Shown here: one piece after another, positions 28,121 to 39,618 of the stretch | Layout of the letters: every line of letters starts with the position of its first letter | Numbering within the stretch: the stretch's first letter is position 1 | Assembly: GCA_011250595.1 (NCBI GenBank) | Contig: JAANMP010000006.1 | Coordinates: forward strand, 1 to 64,000 | DNA from: Bacillus sp. MM2020_1 | GTDB taxonomy: Bacteria; Bacillota; Bacilli; Bacillales; Cytobacillaceae | Direction: 5' to 3' | Length of the DNA: 64,000 nt | The notes under the pieces: model-generated | Database searches by the model: none | What the model was told of the DNA's origin: nothing | Seen by the model: the letters and a program-made list of their open reading frames with translations, nothing else | Program-made: the position numbers and the translations under genes

Positions 28121-29401
28121 ATGAAAATACTAAAAGTGAGTGAATTGGTTTCGATAAAACGATCGATCGAAACGGGGACTTCAGAGCAGTTGGATGTTGT
28201 CAAAAAAATTATCGCGGAAATTCGCACTCGTGGTGACGAAGCGTTAAGAGAATTCACGGAAAAATTCGACCGAGTCAGCTTATCTTCTTTTTCCGTCACA
28301 GAAGAAGAAATTGAGACTGCCTACCAGCAAGTGGATGAACGTTTTATCTCAATCGTCCAGGAAGCGGCCGAAAATATTCAAAACTTTCATGAAAAGCAGC
28401 TTCGGCCATCCTGGATGACCACTGAAGAAAATGGAACCGTTCTTGGTCAAAAAATAACACCGCTTGATTCGGTTGGAGTGTATGTGCCAGGAGGAACAGC
28501 TGCCTACCCATCCTCCGTTCTCATGAACGTTATTCCGGCAAAAGTGGCTGGAGTGAAACGGATTGTGATGGTCTCACCTCCGGACGACCAAGGTCTATTG
28601 CCAGCAGCGGTCCTTGTCGCCGCGAAAGAAGCAGGCGTTGAAGAAATCTATAAAGTTGGCGGGGCACAGGCGATTGCCGCCCTAGCCTATGGAACTGAAA
28701 CGATTCAATCTGTTGATAAAATTACCGGTCCGGGAAATATCTTTGTGGCACTCGCAAAACGAGAAGTTTTCGGTGATGTCGATATTGATATGATCGCCGG
28801 TCCGAGCGAGATTGCCATTTTAGCAGATGACACGGCGAAGGCAGACGAGTTAGCGGCAGACCTGCTCTCACAAGCGGAGCACGACCCGCGCGCATGCAGT
28901 GTCCTCGTTACTCCATCGATTACGCTGGCCGAAGCAGTGGCTGAGGAAGTTGAAAAGCAGCTATCAACGTTGCCGCGAAAAGATATCGCCGCACGTTCCA
29001 TTTCCGATTATGGTGCCATTTACGTCACCGCTGATATCGACGAAGCAGTCGAAACGGTAAACCAATTGGCACCTGAACATCTAGAAATTATCACCGAGAA
29101 CGCCATCGAGCTGCTTGGGAAAATTCGCCACGCTGGGGCCATCTTTATTGGCCGGTACAGCTCTGAACCCGTGGGGGACTATTTTGCAGGCCCCAATCAT
29201 GTTTTGCCGACAAACGGTACAGCACGATTTTCAAGTCCGCTTAATGTCGATGATTTTCAAAAGAAATCAAGCGTAATTATCTACAGTGAGAAGGCTTTAA
29301 CTGAGAATGGCGCAAAAATTGCTGAATTTGCCCGGATGGAAGGGTTAGAGGCCCATGCCAGGGCAGTGGAAATTCGTTTGAAAAATGACGGAAAGTTATA
29401 G
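28121..29401 (+). CDS. hisD: Histidinol dehydrogenase
   Basis: A 426-residue Zn-dependent, NAD-linked enzyme catalysing the last two oxidations to L-histidine. Visible features are [13 protein letters not shown], the KITGPGN segment, [11 protein letters not shown], the zinc-site SQAEHDP and APEHLEI, and [13 protein letters not shown]. The ATG at 28121 begins 1 bp after the hisG stop, after GTGGAGGA. Confidence 0.96.
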   Translation: MKILKVSELVSIKRSIETGTSEQLDVVKKIIAEIRTRGDEALREFTEKFDRVSLSSFSVTEEEIETAYQQVDERFISIVQEAAENIQNFHEKQLRPSWMTTEENGTVLGQKITPLDSVGVYVPGGTAAYPSSVLMNVIPAKVAGVKRIVMVSPPDDQGLLPAAVLVAAKEAGVEEIYKVGGAQAIAALAYGTETIQSVDKITGPGNIFVALAKREVFGDVDIDMIAGPSEIAILADDTAKADELAADLLSQAEHDPRACSVLVTPSITLAEAVAEEVEKQLSTLPRKDIAARSISDYGAIYVTADIDEAVETVNQLAPEHLEIITENAIELLGKIRHAGAIFIGRYSSEPVGDYFAGPNHVLPTNGTARFSSPLNVDDFQKKSSVIIYSEKALTENGAKIAEFARMEGLEAHARAVEIRLKNDGKL

Positions 29402-29429
29402 TTTTTTATCACATAAGGGGGTCGCGTAC

Positions 29430-30017
29430 ATGGAAAGAATCGCAAGTGTGGAACGGATTACAAATGAAACGCAAATACAATTGAGATTAGAGGTAGATGG
29501 TGAAGGTCAGTCTAATCTTGAAACGGGTGTGCCGTTCATGACGCATATGCTTGATCTATTCACAAAGCATGGTCAATTCAACCTTACAGTCGATGCCAAA
29601 GGGGATATCGAAGTTGATGACCACCATACTACAGAGGATATCGGGATTTGTTTAGGGCAGGCGCTTCGTGAGGCCCTGGGGGACAAGCGCGGCATTAAGC
29701 GCTACGGGAATGCCTTTGTACCAATGGATGAAGCGTTGGCACAGGTAGTCGTCGACCTCAGCAATCGTCCGCATCTCGAAATGCGGGCAGAATTTCCGGG
29801 ACAAAAGGTTGGTACCTTCGACACCGAGCTTGTTCATGAATTTCTATGGAAGTTTGCCTTAGAGGCGCGGATGAATCTTCATGTCATTGTTCATTACGGG
29901 AAAAATACACACCATATGATCGAAGCCGTCTTTAAAGCACTCGGACGTGCTCTCGACGAAGCCACCACCATCGACCCGCGCATCAAAGGCGTACCATCGA
30001 CCAAAGGAATGCTCTAA
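29430..30017 (+). CDS. hisB: Imidazoleglycerol-phosphate dehydratase
   Basis: A 195-residue monofunctional HisB converting imidazoleglycerol phosphate to imidazoleacetol phosphate. The metal-binding signatures [30 protein letters not shown] and the C-terminal [15 protein letters not shown] are present. ATG 29430 follows AAGGGGG. It lacks the phosphatase domain of enteric HisB. The downstream gap to hisH holds three copies of a 13-bp repeat. Confidence 0.96.
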   Translation: MERIASVERITNETQIQLRLEVDGEGQSNLETGVPFMTHMLDLFTKHGQFNLTVDAKGDIEVDDHHTTEDIGICLGQALREALGDKRGIKRYGNAFVPMDEALAQVVVDLSNRPHLEMRAEFPGQKVGTFDTELVHEFLWKFALEARMNLHVIVHYGKNTHHMIEAVFKALGRALDEATTIDPRIKGVPSTKGML

Positions 30018-30032
30018 GATAGGAAAAATAGT

Positions 30033-30092
30033 GGTGTCAGGCACCATTCACGATTGGTGTCAGGCACCAAAGAAATTCGGGTGTCAGGCACC
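30033..30092. repeat. Three copies of GGTGTCAGGCACC between hisB and hisH
   Basis: Exact copies of the 13-bp near-palindrome GGTGTCAGGCACC lie at 30033-30045, 30056-30068 and 30080-30092, spaced 23 and 24 bp. The same sequence occurs at 58429-58441 and, inside genes, at 52018-52030 and 61832-61844. Confidence 0.9.
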
Positions 30093-30123
30093 AGGATAAT
30101 GCACCAGGAAAGGGATGTTTTCG

Positions 30124-30750
30124 ATGATTGGCATTGTTGATTATGGGATGGGGAATTTGTTCAGTGTGAGTAAAGCACTTGAGCGACTTGGTGCTGAATA
30201 TTTTATTTCTGCCAATAAGAAGGAATTGCTTCAAGCTGATGGATTGCTTCTTCCTGGGGTTGGTTCCTTTCGAGATGCGATGGAACGCCTGCCAGTGGAG
30301 ACGATCAAGGAATTTGTGGCAACGGGTAAACCGCTTCTTGGCATTTGCCTTGGGATGCAGCTGTTGTTTGAGCAAAGTGAGGAAAATGGTCCAACGAAAG
30401 GGTTAGGATTGTTACCGGGAAATGTTCGCCGCTTTCCAGGCCGAACACCTGAAGGCGAAACTTACAAAGTTCCGCATATGGGCTGGAACCGGCTTGAATT
30501 CGTCAACGAATCGCCTCTTTTAAAAAATGTAGAAGAGGATTACGTCTATTTCGTCCATTCCTATTATGTGGATGCAACAAACAGCGATGTTTTACTGGCA
30601 AAGACTGATTACCACGAACAAGTATCAGCGGTTGTTGGCAGGGACAATGTGATGGGGATGCAATTTCATCCGGAAAAAAGCAGCAAGCTTGGGATGGCCC
30701 TTCTCGATAATTTTTTACAAATGGTGGAGGAAAGGAAGGCAGTTCGATGA
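30124..30750 (+). CDS. hisH: Imidazole glycerol phosphate synthase, glutaminase subunit
   Basis: A 208-residue class I glutamine amidotransferase supplying ammonia to HisF. It starts [12 protein letters not shown]. The nucleophile elbow is [11 protein letters not shown] with the catalytic cysteine near residue 79, and the C-terminal catalytic His/Glu pair is in [12 protein letters not shown] 30124 lies 9 bases after GGAAAGGG; an ATG at 30115 is too close to the RBS. The end overlaps hisA by 4 bases. Confidence 0.96.
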   Translation: MIGIVDYGMGNLFSVSKALERLGAEYFISANKKELLQADGLLLPGVGSFRDAMERLPVETIKEFVATGKPLLGICLGMQLLFEQSEENGPTKGLGLLPGNVRRFPGRTPEGETYKVPHMGWNRLEFVNESPLLKNVEEDYVYFVHSYYVDATNSDVLLAKTDYHEQVSAVVGRDNVMGMQFHPEKSSKLGMALLDNFLQMVEERKAVR

Positions 30751-31469
30751 GCTTAACAATTTATCCCGCAATTGATATGCGGGGAGGCAATTGTGTCCGT
30801 CTTCTTCAAGGAGACTATGATCAAGAAACGGTTTACGGGAACTCGCCCTTTGATATGGCCAAGAGTTTTGCTGCTGACGGCGCCGAGTGGATTCATATGG
30901 TCGACCTGGACGGGGCAAAGGATGGCAAGCGTGTCAATGACCGGTTTGTGATTGAAGCCGCGCAAAAGTTACAGGTTAACATTCAAATTGGCGGCGGCAT
31001 TCGTTCCGAAGAGGACATCGTCCATTATCTTGAAAATGGGGTCGACCGGGTTATCATCGGAAGTATTGCAGTCTCGAAGCCGGAGTTTGCAATTGAGATG
31101 ATTAAGAAATACGGTGGAAAAATTGCCGTGGGGATTGATGCGAAAAATGGCTATGTGGCGACACATGGCTGGCTGGATACCTCCGAGCTAAAGGCAGTCG
31201 AACTCGGCAAGCGCTTCGCCGAAGCCGGTGCAGAGACGTTTATTTTTACCGATATTGCCACGGACGGAACGCTTGCGGGGCCGAATATTGCGGCTGTATG
31301 TGAAATGGCTGAAGTAACTGGAAAAAATGTAATTGCTTCAGGCGGGGTTAGCAGTCTGGCCGATTTAAAAGCAATCGCTGCAAATGGAATTCAAGGTGCG
31401 ATCGTTGGGAAAGCACTATACGAAAATCGGTTTTCGCTGAAGGAAGCATTAGCATTGGCTGGCGTATGA
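30747..31469 (+). CDS. hisA: ProFAR isomerase
   Basis: A 240-residue (beta/alpha)8 barrel, 1-(5-phosphoribosyl)-5-[(5-phosphoribosylamino)methylideneamino]imidazole-4-carboxamide isomerase. The N-terminal catalytic Asp is in [14 protein letters not shown], and the second is in [14 protein letters not shown]. Phosphate-binding GGGIR and [11 protein letters not shown] are visible. Start codon overlaps hisH (ATGA). Confidence 0.96.
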   Translation: MSLTIYPAIDMRGGNCVRLLQGDYDQETVYGNSPFDMAKSFAADGAEWIHMVDLDGAKDGKRVNDRFVIEAAQKLQVNIQIGGGIRSEEDIVHYLENGVDRVIIGSIAVSKPEFAIEMIKKYGGKIAVGIDAKNGYVATHGWLDTSELKAVELGKRFAEAGAETFIFTDIATDGTLAGPNIAAVCEMAEVTGKNVIASGGVSSLADLKAIAANGIQGAIVGKALYENRFSLKEALALAGV

Positions 31470-31524
31470 CACAGGAGTTTACATAGTATTCCCTGCAAAA
31501 AGAGGCATTGGAAGGTGAGAATGT

Positions 31525-32286
31525 ATGACATTAACGAAACGAATTATTCCCTGCCTTGATGTAAAGGACGGCCGAGTGGTAAAGGGCATTCAATTTGTCC
31601 AGCTGCGCGATGCAGGCGACCCGGTTGAATTGGCACGGTTTTACGATGAACAGGGCGCTGACGAGCTAGTTTTCCTAGACATCTCTGCATCAGTTGAAGG
31701 CAGGAAAACGATGGAGGACGTCGTAAAGGCAGTTGCCTCCCAGTTAGCGATTCCGTTTACGGTAGGTGGGGGCATTAATGCTTTGGAGGATATGAAAAGA
31801 ATTCTTCGTGCCGGGGCGGATAAGGTCTCACTGAATACAGCAGCCGTCTTGAATCCAGAGCTTATCAAGGAAGGCGCCGGCTACTTTGGTTCGCAGTGCA
31901 TCGTCGTTGCAATTGATGCAAAATTTGATGAAGCGGTTGGGACGTGGCGCGTGTTTACGCATGGCGGAAGGACACCTACTGATAAACTGGTCATCGAATG
32001 GGCAGTGGAAGCGGCTAAGCTTGGTGCAGGTGAAATTTTATTAACAAGTATGGACAGTGACGGCGAGAAGAATGGATTTGATCTAGAACTGACCAAGGCA
32101 GTGAGTGAAGCCGTTCCGATACCAGTCATCTCATCGGGTGGGGCAGGAAATTCAGTACACTTTGAAGAAGCATTTTTAGCAGGAAAAGCTGATGCTGCCC
32201 TGGCTGCGTCTATCTTTCACTATAAAGAGACTTCTGTTCATGAAGTAAAAAACTATTTACGGGAAAAAGGAGTGACGGTTCGATGA
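31525..32286 (+). CDS. hisF: Imidazole glycerol phosphate synthase, cyclase subunit
   Basis: A 253-residue (beta/alpha)8 barrel that forms imidazoleglycerol phosphate with HisH. Visible are [16 protein letters not shown] with the catalytic Asp11, [27 protein letters not shown] with the second catalytic Asp, and ISSGGAG. It begins 55 bp after hisA with RBS GGAAGGTGAG and overlaps hisI by 4 bases. Confidence 0.96.
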   Translation: MTLTKRIIPCLDVKDGRVVKGIQFVQLRDAGDPVELARFYDEQGADELVFLDISASVEGRKTMEDVVKAVASQLAIPFTVGGGINALEDMKRILRAGADKVSLNTAAVLNPELIKEGAGYFGSQCIVVAIDAKFDEAVGTWRVFTHGGRTPTDKLVIEWAVEAAKLGAGEILLTSMDSDGEKNGFDLELTKAVSEAVPIPVISSGGAGNSVHFEEAFLAGKADAALAASIFHYKETSVHEVKNYLREKGVTVR

Positions 32287-32900
32287 ATGTACGATTTGAT
32301 GAAAAAGGCTTAGTTCCAGCCATTATCCAGGATGCCGGCACGAAAGAAGTGTTAACACTCGCATATATGAACGAGGAATCACTTGCGAAAACGATTGAAA
32401 CGGGAGAAACCTGGTTTTATAGCCGTTCTCGTCAGGAATTATGGCATAAAGGGGCAACAAGCGGTAATACACAAACGGTTGTCAGCATCAATTATGACTG
32501 TGATCAAGATGCATTATTAGTGCTTGTTTATCCAAAAGGTCCGGCATGCCATACGGGTGCAGTCAGTTGTTTTTCAGAACGAGGCTACACCGGAACATCC
32601 AGCCTAGCGGACTATCAAATCTTACAATCGCTTGAAAAAGTGATCGTCGACCGTGAACGGGAGCGTCCGGAAGGGGCCTACACTACCTACCTTTTTGAAA
32701 AAGGCGTCGATAAAATTTTGAAAAAAGTCGGCGAAGAAGCGGCGGAAGTGATTATTGCGGCCAAGAACCGTGACGCCGAGGAGTTAAGGTGGGAAGCAGC
32801 CGATTTACTTTATCACTTGCAGGTATTGCTGGTCGAACAAGGCCTTCCATTCAAAGAAGTTTTACGGACATTAGAAGAAAGACACAAGGACCGGTCGTAA
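32283..32900 (+). CDS. hisI: Bifunctional phosphoribosyl-AMP cyclohydrolase / phosphoribosyl-ATP pyrophosphatase
   Basis: A 205-residue fusion (HisIE). Residues 1-110 are the cyclohydrolase with [19 protein letters not shown] and the zinc/metal region [13 protein letters not shown] ... ACHTG. Residues about 115-205 are the MazG-like pyrophosphatase with [15 protein letters not shown] and [13 protein letters not shown]. It catalyses steps 2 and 3 of histidine synthesis and ends the operon; the terminator stem includes the stop codon. Confidence 0.95.
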   Translation: MNVRFDEKGLVPAIIQDAGTKEVLTLAYMNEESLAKTIETGETWFYSRSRQELWHKGATSGNTQTVVSINYDCDQDALLVLVYPKGPACHTGAVSCFSERGYTGTSSLADYQILQSLEKVIVDRERERPEGAYTTYLFEKGVDKILKKVGEEAAEVIIAAKNRDAEELRWEAADLLYHLQVLLVEQGLPFKEVLRTLEERHKDRS

Positions 32901-32916
32901 ATCGACCGGTTTTTTG
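32889..32916 (+). terminator. Terminator of the his operon
   Basis: GACCGGTCG pairs with CGACCGGT around TAAAT, followed by six T. The hisI stop codon TAA is in the loop. Confidence 0.9.
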
Positions 32917-32938
32917 CTTTTTAGGAGGTATGGTGGCA

Positions 32939-33043
32939 CTTATTACAAATTTCCCGGCATTTATGACATATTTCCCGAATCTTACTACATAATTTTAGGA
33001 ACTTACTACATATTTTTGAAAACTTACGACATTTGCTGTAAAA
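32939..33043. repeat. 21-bp phased array E, core CTTACTACAT
   Basis: Five units start at 32939, 32960, 32981, 33002 and 33023, each exactly 21 bp apart. Cores are CTTATTACA, TTTATGACA, CTTACTACA, CTTACTACA and CTTACGACA; linkers are AT-rich with CCCG in the first two. It fills the gap between the his terminator and yvcD. The motif is unrelated to that of arrays A-C but the period is the same. Confidence 0.85.
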
Positions 33044-33181
33044 ATATGTAATTGCCAACGTTTCAGCGACAAATTTCCTAACTTTTGGGAAGTACTTCTT
33101 TTAAAAACCCCAGTTCCCTTCTCGAACAACTCCCAGTTGTGGTATACTACATTAGTTATGTTAAAAATTGTGGAGGACTTC

Positions 33182-34675
33182 ATGGGTAAAGACGCGAAAG
33201 CAAGACTGCATATGGGAAAATTACTTACATTTGTTCCTACGGGGGAATATTATTTCACGAAGGGTTTAAAGGCATTCCATCGACGTGATTTTATCAAAGC
33301 AAAAAAATATCTTGGGCGAGCGATGCAGCTTGAGCCGGGTGAACCGATGATTATATGCCAGTTGGCGATTGTGTCAACAGAACTTGGCGAGTTTGAAAAT
33401 TCCAACCGGCTCTTGCACCTCATCCTTGAAGAACTAGATCAAGAAATGGTGGAATGCCATTACTTTTTGGCGAATAATTATGCCCATATGGGATTTTTTA
33501 AAGATGCTTATCACCACGCCAAGCTGTATTTACAGCTAGATCCGGATGGTGATTTTAGCGAAGATACAGAGGATTTGCTTGATGTGCTAACATTTGAGGC
33601 AGAAGATCTGGACGATGACCTCTATCAGCAGGATGACTTAATCGTCAAACAAGAACAAGCACGTGACCTGCTTGAGTCAGGATACTTTCCGAAAGCGATT
33701 GAACTTCTCAAAGATGTTGTTAAAGATTATCCGGAGTACTGGTCGGCGTACAATAACTTGGCGCTCGCTTATTTTTATTTAGGGAAAACGGAAAAGGCTG
33801 AATCGATTTTAGACGATGTACTGGAGCGAAATCCCGGAAATCTTCATGCCTTATGTAATCGGCTGGTATTTGCCCATTATCAGGGCCAAGCAAAAAATGT
33901 TGCCGGGCTAACAGAAATATTGAAGAAAATCCAACCGCTTCTCAGTGAGCAGCAATTTAAGCTTGGTGCCTCATTTGCTTTAGTGGGAGAATATGAACTT
34001 GCCTATTTATGGCTGAAAAAATTATATAAGCACGGTTTTGATGGGGATAGTCCGTTTTACTATTGGCTTTCACATTCGGCCTATTTCACAGGCAATGAAA
34101 ACTTTGCAAAAAGTATTTGGAAAAAGGTGCTGGAGCTTAATCCGGACAAAGAAGGCTCGGAACCATGGAATAAAGAAGGTGCACTGGCTACCGGTTTTGA
34201 AGACCTTTCCGGATCTATTTTTCAAAAACTTGATAGTGACTATGTGGAAGAGCGCTTATTCGCCCTGTTCTTAACAACCGTTTCAAGTAAAAAGGAAGAA
34301 ATCATGACTTCCAAGCGGCTGTTTCAAAATCAAAAATTTACGTCTTTAGAAAAGGAATATATTTCACTTATTCGGTCGGGTAAACCATCAAAGACTGCTG
34401 AAGCACAGGAAATTGCCGAGCTTTTTTATGAGAATTATCAACCGATTGGAACGGTAGAGGCCGGTTTATTCCTCATGTGGTTTTCCGTATATGTCGAGGT
34501 TTCGAAAGACAAACTACAATTGAAAAATAAACATGCCTGGGCTGGAGCAGTCGAGTATATGTGGCATAAGCTGCGCAGTGAAAAAGTTTCCCAGCAGGAG
34601 ATTGCCGATCGCTACGGGATTTCCATTGCGACCATTGGTAAGTATGTAAAAATAGTGAATAACTATTTAAATTAA
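33182..34675 (+). CDS. yvcD: YvcD-like tetratricopeptide-repeat protein
   Basis: A 497-residue cytosolic protein with TPR units at about residues 20-120 (YFTKGLKAFHRRDFIKAKKYL, YFLANNYAHMGFFKDAYHHA) and 165-230 (AYNNLALAYFYLGKTEKAES), and an acidic stretch between. The C-terminus has a helix-turn-helix-like segment, QEIADRYGISIATIGKYVK, resembling a DNA-binding domain. The ATG at 33182 follows GTGGAGGA. It is located as in B. subtilis, between hisI and trxB. Function unknown. Confidence 0.82.
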   Translation: MGKDAKARLHMGKLLTFVPTGEYYFTKGLKAFHRRDFIKAKKYLGRAMQLEPGEPMIICQLAIVSTELGEFENSNRLLHLILEELDQEMVECHYFLANNYAHMGFFKDAYHHAKLYLQLDPDGDFSEDTEDLLDVLTFEAEDLDDDLYQQDDLIVKQEQARDLLESGYFPKAIELLKDVVKDYPEYWSAYNNLALAYFYLGKTEKAESILDDVLERNPGNLHALCNRLVFAHYQGQAKNVAGLTEILKKIQPLLSEQQFKLGASFALVGEYELAYLWLKKLYKHGFDGDSPFYYWLSHSAYFTGNENFAKSIWKKVLELNPDKEGSEPWNKEGALATGFEDLSGSIFQKLDSDYVEERLFALFLTTVSSKKEEIMTSKRLFQNQKFTSLEKEYISLIRSGKPSKTAEAQEIAELFYENYQPIGTVEAGLFLMWFSVYVEVSKDKLQLKNKHAWAGAVEYMWHKLRSEKVSQQEIADRYGISIATIGKYVKIVNNYLN

Positions 34676-34706
34676 GCATATTGGTGGACGATAAAACGAT
34701 TGTTAT

Positions 34707-34750
34707 ATACGATTAAGTAAGGGAACAATATACTTAATCGTATTTTTTTA
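34707..34750 (+). terminator. Terminator after yvcD
   Basis: ATACGATTAAGTA pairs with TACTTAATCGTAT around a loop of about 11 bases, followed by seven or eight T, 19 bp before the trxB start. It may attenuate read-through into trxB. Confidence 0.85.
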
Positions 34751-34762
34751 TATAAGGAGTGA

Positions 34763-35725
<963 letters not shown>

Positions 35726-35844
35726 AAAAAAAGTGATGTTTACAAAAACGTAACTATGTTTTAATTCTTCTGTAACAAAAGCGCAATATTTTTAGGGTAT
35801 GATAAAAGCAGTAATTGACCCCCTTTAAAAATATATTCCTTTCA

Positions 35845-35876
35845 TGCACAGGCTCGTAGCCTGTGCTATTTTTTTT
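35845..35876 (+). terminator. Terminator in the trxB-yvcI gap
   Basis: GCACAGGCT pairs with AGCCTGTGC around CGT, followed by TATTTTTTTT. It lies 120 bp after trxB; no open frame is visible between. The stretch 35877-35960 holds a weaker GGCT/AGCC hairpin and a T run and otherwise nothing recognisable. Confidence 0.88.
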
Positions 35877-35971
35877 AGGCTGGTCAAGCCTGTCCGTGTT
35901 TTTTTATTAAATGTATGTTAGAAATGGTAACAAACTTAATAATAATTAACAGAAATATCAACTTTGTTTCA

Positions 35972-36000
35972 TTGTGACTGTATCCTAAAAATAGTATAAT
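35972..36000 (+). promoter_or_regulatory. Promoter of the yvcI-rapZ-yvcK-whiA operon
   Basis: TTGTGA (35972-35977), 17 bp, TATAAT (35995-36000). It leaves a leader of about 120 nt containing GTCG-AATG-CGAC and CCG-CGTGAA-CGG hairpins, without a known riboswitch pattern. Confidence 0.65.
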
Positions 36001-36126
36001 AATAAGAATGAATTTAAAGTTATATTAGGATATTTAGCATTACCGCTCCTAGGGTCGAATGCGACTCTTTATCAAGAACCGCGTGAACGGCTAAATAGCG
36101 TATGCTTTATTAAGAGGGTGAATGTT

Positions 36127-36585
36127 GTGCAGCGTGTCACCAATTGTGTATTGATCAGAGACGAAAAAATATTGTTGCTGCAAAAACCGCGACGCGGCTG
36201 GTGGGTAGCTCCCGGTGGGAAAATGGAGCCGGGCGAATCGGTTCGAGACTCTTGCATCAGGGAATACCGCGAAGAAACGGGAATCTATTTAAAAAATCCG
36301 CAGCTAAAAGGGATTTTTACAATGATTATGAAGGAAAACGACCAACTTGTTTCCGAGTGGATGATGTTTTCATTTGTAGCAACAGATTCAGATGGTATCG
36401 ATTTAGACGAATCCGAGGAAGGTAAGCTAGAATGGCAAATGATTGACCAATTAAAAAATTTGCCAATGGCTGCCGGCGATTATCATATTCTTGATTACAT
36501 GATTCACGGAAAAGGAATCATTTACGGTACTTTTACTTATACAAAAGACTTTCAACTAATCAGTTATCGATTAGATCCAAGCTAA
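36127..36585 (+). CDS. yvcI: Nudix hydrolase YvcI
   Basis: A 152-residue Nudix protein. The Nudix box runs from GGKMEPGESVRDSCIREYREETGI (about residues 34-57), with the catalytic REYREE glutamates intact. The preceding KPRRGWWVAPGG is typical of the YvcI group. GTG 36127 is used, 9 bases after GAGGG; the GTG at 36118 overlaps the RBS. First gene of the operon with rapZ. Physiological substrate unknown, possibly a damaged or excess nucleotide. Confidence 0.88.
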   Translation: MQRVTNCVLIRDEKILLLQKPRRGWWVAPGGKMEPGESVRDSCIREYREETGIYLKNPQLKGIFTMIMKENDQLVSEWMMFSFVATDSDGIDLDESEEGKLEWQMIDQLKNLPMAAGDYHILDYMIHGKGIIYGTFTYTKDFQLISYRLDPS

Positions 36586-36604
36586 CTTATAGGAGGAATT
36601 ATTA

Positions 36605-37498
36605 ATGAGTACCGGTGCTGCAAGTGACATCCAAATGGTCATTATTACAGGAATGTCTGGTGCAGGAAAAACTGTGGCCATTCAGAGTTTTGAAGATTTA
36701 GGATTCTTCTGTGTTGATAATTTACCTCCAACACTCCTTCCAAAATTCCTTGAACTTATGAAGGAGTCCGGGAATAAGATGAATAAAGTTGCCCTTGTTA
36801 TGGACCTGCGTGGGAGAGAATTCTTTGAACATTTATTTAAAGGATTAGATGAACTGGCCGAAACCTCATGGGTAACTCCGCAGATATTATTTCTAGATGC
36901 AGATGATGCGACATTAGTGCGCAGATATAAAGAGACTCGGAGGTCGCACCCGTTAGCACCAACAGGACTGCCACTTGAAGGAATTACGCTTGAACGCGAG
37001 CTTCTAGAAGAACTAAAAGGCAGGGCACAGTTAATTTACAATACTTCCCAGATGAAACCACGGGAACTTCGTGAGAAAATATTAACGGAATTTACGGCGA
37101 ATAAACAATCAATCTTCACAGTCAATGTCATGTCATTTGGCTTTAAGTATGGAATTCCTATTGATGCGGATCTAGTGTTTGATGTGCGTTTCTTGCCGAA
37201 TCCTCATTATATCGAGCATATGAGACCGAAAACAGGACTCGATGAGGATGTTTCTAGTTATGTATTAAAATGGAATGAAACGCATAAGTTTTTGGAAAAG
37301 GTAACGGACCTGCTTTCCTTCATGCTTCCGCATTATAAAAGAGAAGGCAAGGCACAGTTAGTGATTGCGATTGGCTGTACAGGAGGCCAGCATCGTTCGG
37401 TTACATTAGCTGAATATCTGGGTAAATTTTTCCAAAGCGATTATAAGACATGTATTTCCCATCGTGACATTGAGAGGAGAAAGGAAAAAACAACATGA
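36605..37498 (+). CDS. rapZ: RapZ/YvcJ P-loop nucleotide-binding protein
   Basis: A 297-residue protein with Walker A GMSGAGKT near residues 17-24, the [13 protein letters not shown] segment, and a conserved C-terminal domain with [16 protein letters not shown]. Its Gram-negative relative RapZ is an RNase adaptor for the sRNA GlmZ; in Bacillus it is YvcJ, which affects competence and binds GTP/ATP. The end overlaps yvcK by 4 bases. Confidence 0.93.
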   Translation: MSTGAASDIQMVIITGMSGAGKTVAIQSFEDLGFFCVDNLPPTLLPKFLELMKESGNKMNKVALVMDLRGREFFEHLFKGLDELAETSWVTPQILFLDADDATLVRRYKETRRSHPLAPTGLPLEGITLERELLEELKGRAQLIYNTSQMKPRELREKILTEFTANKQSIFTVNVMSFGFKYGIPIDADLVFDVRFLPNPHYIEHMRPKTGLDEDVSSYVLKWNETHKFLEKVTDLLSFMLPHYKREGKAQLVIAIGCTGGQHRSVTLAEYLGKFFQSDYKTCISHRDIERRKEKTT

Positions 37499-38478
37499 GC
37501 ATTTACGGACAGCCTCGAATTGTCGTCATTGGCGGGGGAACAGGGTTACCGGTTTTATTGCGTGGATTAAAACAGTATCCTGTGGATATTACCGCCATTG
37601 TGACAGTCGCGGATGACGGCGGCAGCTCAGGGCGCTTGCGCGAGGATCTTCATATCCCTCCTCCCGGGGACATTCGCAATGTGTTAGCATCCTTATCGGA
37701 TGTAGAGCCGCTCGTTGAAGAAATGTTTCAACATCGCTTTAAAACGTCAAATGAACTTTCCGGACACTCGCTTGGAAATTTAATCTTAGCAGCAATGACC
37801 TCCATCACGGGAAATTTTGTCCATGCGATTCAGGAAATGAGCAAGATCTTAAATGTTCACGGGAAGGTCCTGCCTGCTGCTAATCAGAGTGTCGTTCTTC
37901 ATGCTGAAATGGAGGACGGGACGATTGTCTCAGGTGAATCAAAAATTCCTTACTCTGGAAAAAGGATTAAAAAGGTGTTTATGACACCGGAAAATATCCG
38001 TCCGATACCAGAAACCCTTCAAGCGATCCGTCAGGCTGATTTAATCATCATTGGGCCAGGAAGTCTATATACAAGTATTCTTCCAAATTTGCTCGTCCCG
38101 AAAATTGGAGATGAGCTATGCCGGTCACACGCCAAAAAGGTGTATATTTGTAATTTGATGACCCAGGCTGGGGAAACTCATGGCTTTACAGCGAGTGACC
38201 ATGTAAAGGCCTTATATGATCATATGAGCTGTGCATTTATTAATACGATTCTTGTAAATAATGAAGAGATTCCACAGGATATTCAGCTCCGCTATAATGA
38301 AGAGCTGGCTGACCCTGTTCTATATGATCTTCCGCGCCTGTTTGAATTGGGGCTCGAGGTAGTCCATGCGGATATCGCTTACCAGGAAAATGGGGCACTA
38401 AGGCATGATCCAAAAAAGGTCGCAAAAATTTTATATAATTTGCTTTTAATTGAAACCAAAAAGCGTTATGAAACGTAA
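37495..38478 (+). CDS. yvcK: Gluconeogenesis factor YvcK
   Basis: A 327-residue CofD/YvcK-family protein with the N-terminal nucleotide-binding [39 protein letters not shown], and [10 protein letters not shown]. In Bacillus it binds UDP-sugars and is needed for cell shape and growth on gluconeogenic carbon sources. It overlaps rapZ (ATGA). Confidence 0.93.
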   Translation: MSIYGQPRIVVIGGGTGLPVLLRGLKQYPVDITAIVTVADDGGSSGRLREDLHIPPPGDIRNVLASLSDVEPLVEEMFQHRFKTSNELSGHSLGNLILAAMTSITGNFVHAIQEMSKILNVHGKVLPAANQSVVLHAEMEDGTIVSGESKIPYSGKRIKKVFMTPENIRPIPETLQAIRQADLIIIGPGSLYTSILPNLLVPKIGDELCRSHAKKVYICNLMTQAGETHGFTASDHVKALYDHMSCAFINTILVNNEEIPQDIQLRYNEELADPVLYDLPRLFELGLEVVHADIAYQENGALRHDPKKVAKILYNLLLIETKKRYET

Positions 38479-38526
38479 ATATAGTACTTACTAAAAAAGT
38501 ACGAGTTTGTAAAAGGGGGTGAAGGG

Positions 38527-39477
38527 ATGTCTTTCGCTTCGGAAACGAAAAAAGAATTAACCAACTTAGAAGTAAAAACCTGCTGCATTCAGGCGGAACT
38601 ATCAGCTTTAATCCGGATGAATGGTTCCCTTTCATTCTCAAGTCGTAAGTTAGTTGTTGATATTCAAACTGAAAATGCCGCGATCGCTCGAAGGATTTAT
38701 ACATTATTAAAAAAGAGTTACGATGTCCAAGTCGAGCTGCTTGTTCGGAAAAAGATGCGTCTGAAAAAGAACAACGTCTATATTGTCCGATTATCACAGC
38801 GGGCACGGGAAATTCTCGAGGATACAAAAATTATTGGTGAGGGTTTTACGATCATCCATAATATAGCACCGGAACTCATAAAGAAGAAATGTTGTAAGCG
38901 TTCTTATCTCCGCGGTGCATTTCTAGCCGGCGGTTCCGTCAATAATCCGGAAACATCTTCTTATCATTTAGAAATTGCTTCGCTTTATAAAGAACATAAT
39001 GATTCTTTATGCGAATTAATGAATACATTTGAACTAAATAGCAAAACACTTGAGCGTAAAAAAGGATATATTACTTATCTCAAAGAAGCGGAGAAAATCA
39101 CCGAGTATTTAAATATTGTTGGAGCGCATAACGCCCTGCTTCGCTTTGAAGATGTACGAATTGTCCGAGATATGCGGAACTCGGTTAATCGTCTGGTAAA
39201 CTGTGAAACCGCCAATCTTAATAAAACAATCGGTGCTTCGATTAGGCAAGTTGAAAATATCCGTTACATCAATGCTACGGTCGGGCTGCAAATTTTACCG
39301 GAAAAATTGAGGGAAATTGCAGAACTCCGCTTGAATTATACAGATGTCACCCTGAAGGAATTGGGGGAAATGGTTTCCGGTGGTACCATCAGCAAATCCG
39401 GGATTAATCATCGGTTGCGTAAAATTGATGCGATTGCTGAGAAATTGCGCTCTGGGGATATCGTTGCTCGGGAATAG
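38527..39477 (+). CDS. whiA: DNA-binding protein WhiA
   Basis: A 316-residue protein with an N-terminal degenerate LAGLIDADG-like fold ([14 protein letters not shown] near residues 133-146) and a C-terminal helix-turn-helix ([21 protein letters not shown]). In Firmicutes it influences cell division and chromosome segregation. RBS AAGGGGGTGAAGG. Fourth gene of the yvcI operon. Confidence 0.94.
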   Translation: MSFASETKKELTNLEVKTCCIQAELSALIRMNGSLSFSSRKLVVDIQTENAAIARRIYTLLKKSYDVQVELLVRKKMRLKKNNVYIVRLSQRAREILEDTKIIGEGFTIIHNIAPELIKKKCCKRSYLRGAFLAGGSVNNPETSSYHLEIASLYKEHNDSLCELMNTFELNSKTLERKKGYITYLKEAEKITEYLNIVGAHNALLRFEDVRIVRDMRNSVNRLVNCETANLNKTIGASIRQVENIRYINATVGLQILPEKLREIAELRLNYTDVTLKELGEMVSGGTISKSGINHRLRKIDAIAEKLRSGDIVARE

Positions 39478-39618
39478 AGAATGCTCGAGTACAATCATTC
39501 ATTTAAAGGATAACATGTGAAAGAGATAACATGTATCGAATGAAGAGTGACCCTAAGAACATAATATGAACAAAGATCCAAGAAAAATAGAGTAAAAACC
39601 ATGAGGAGGAATTGTGTA

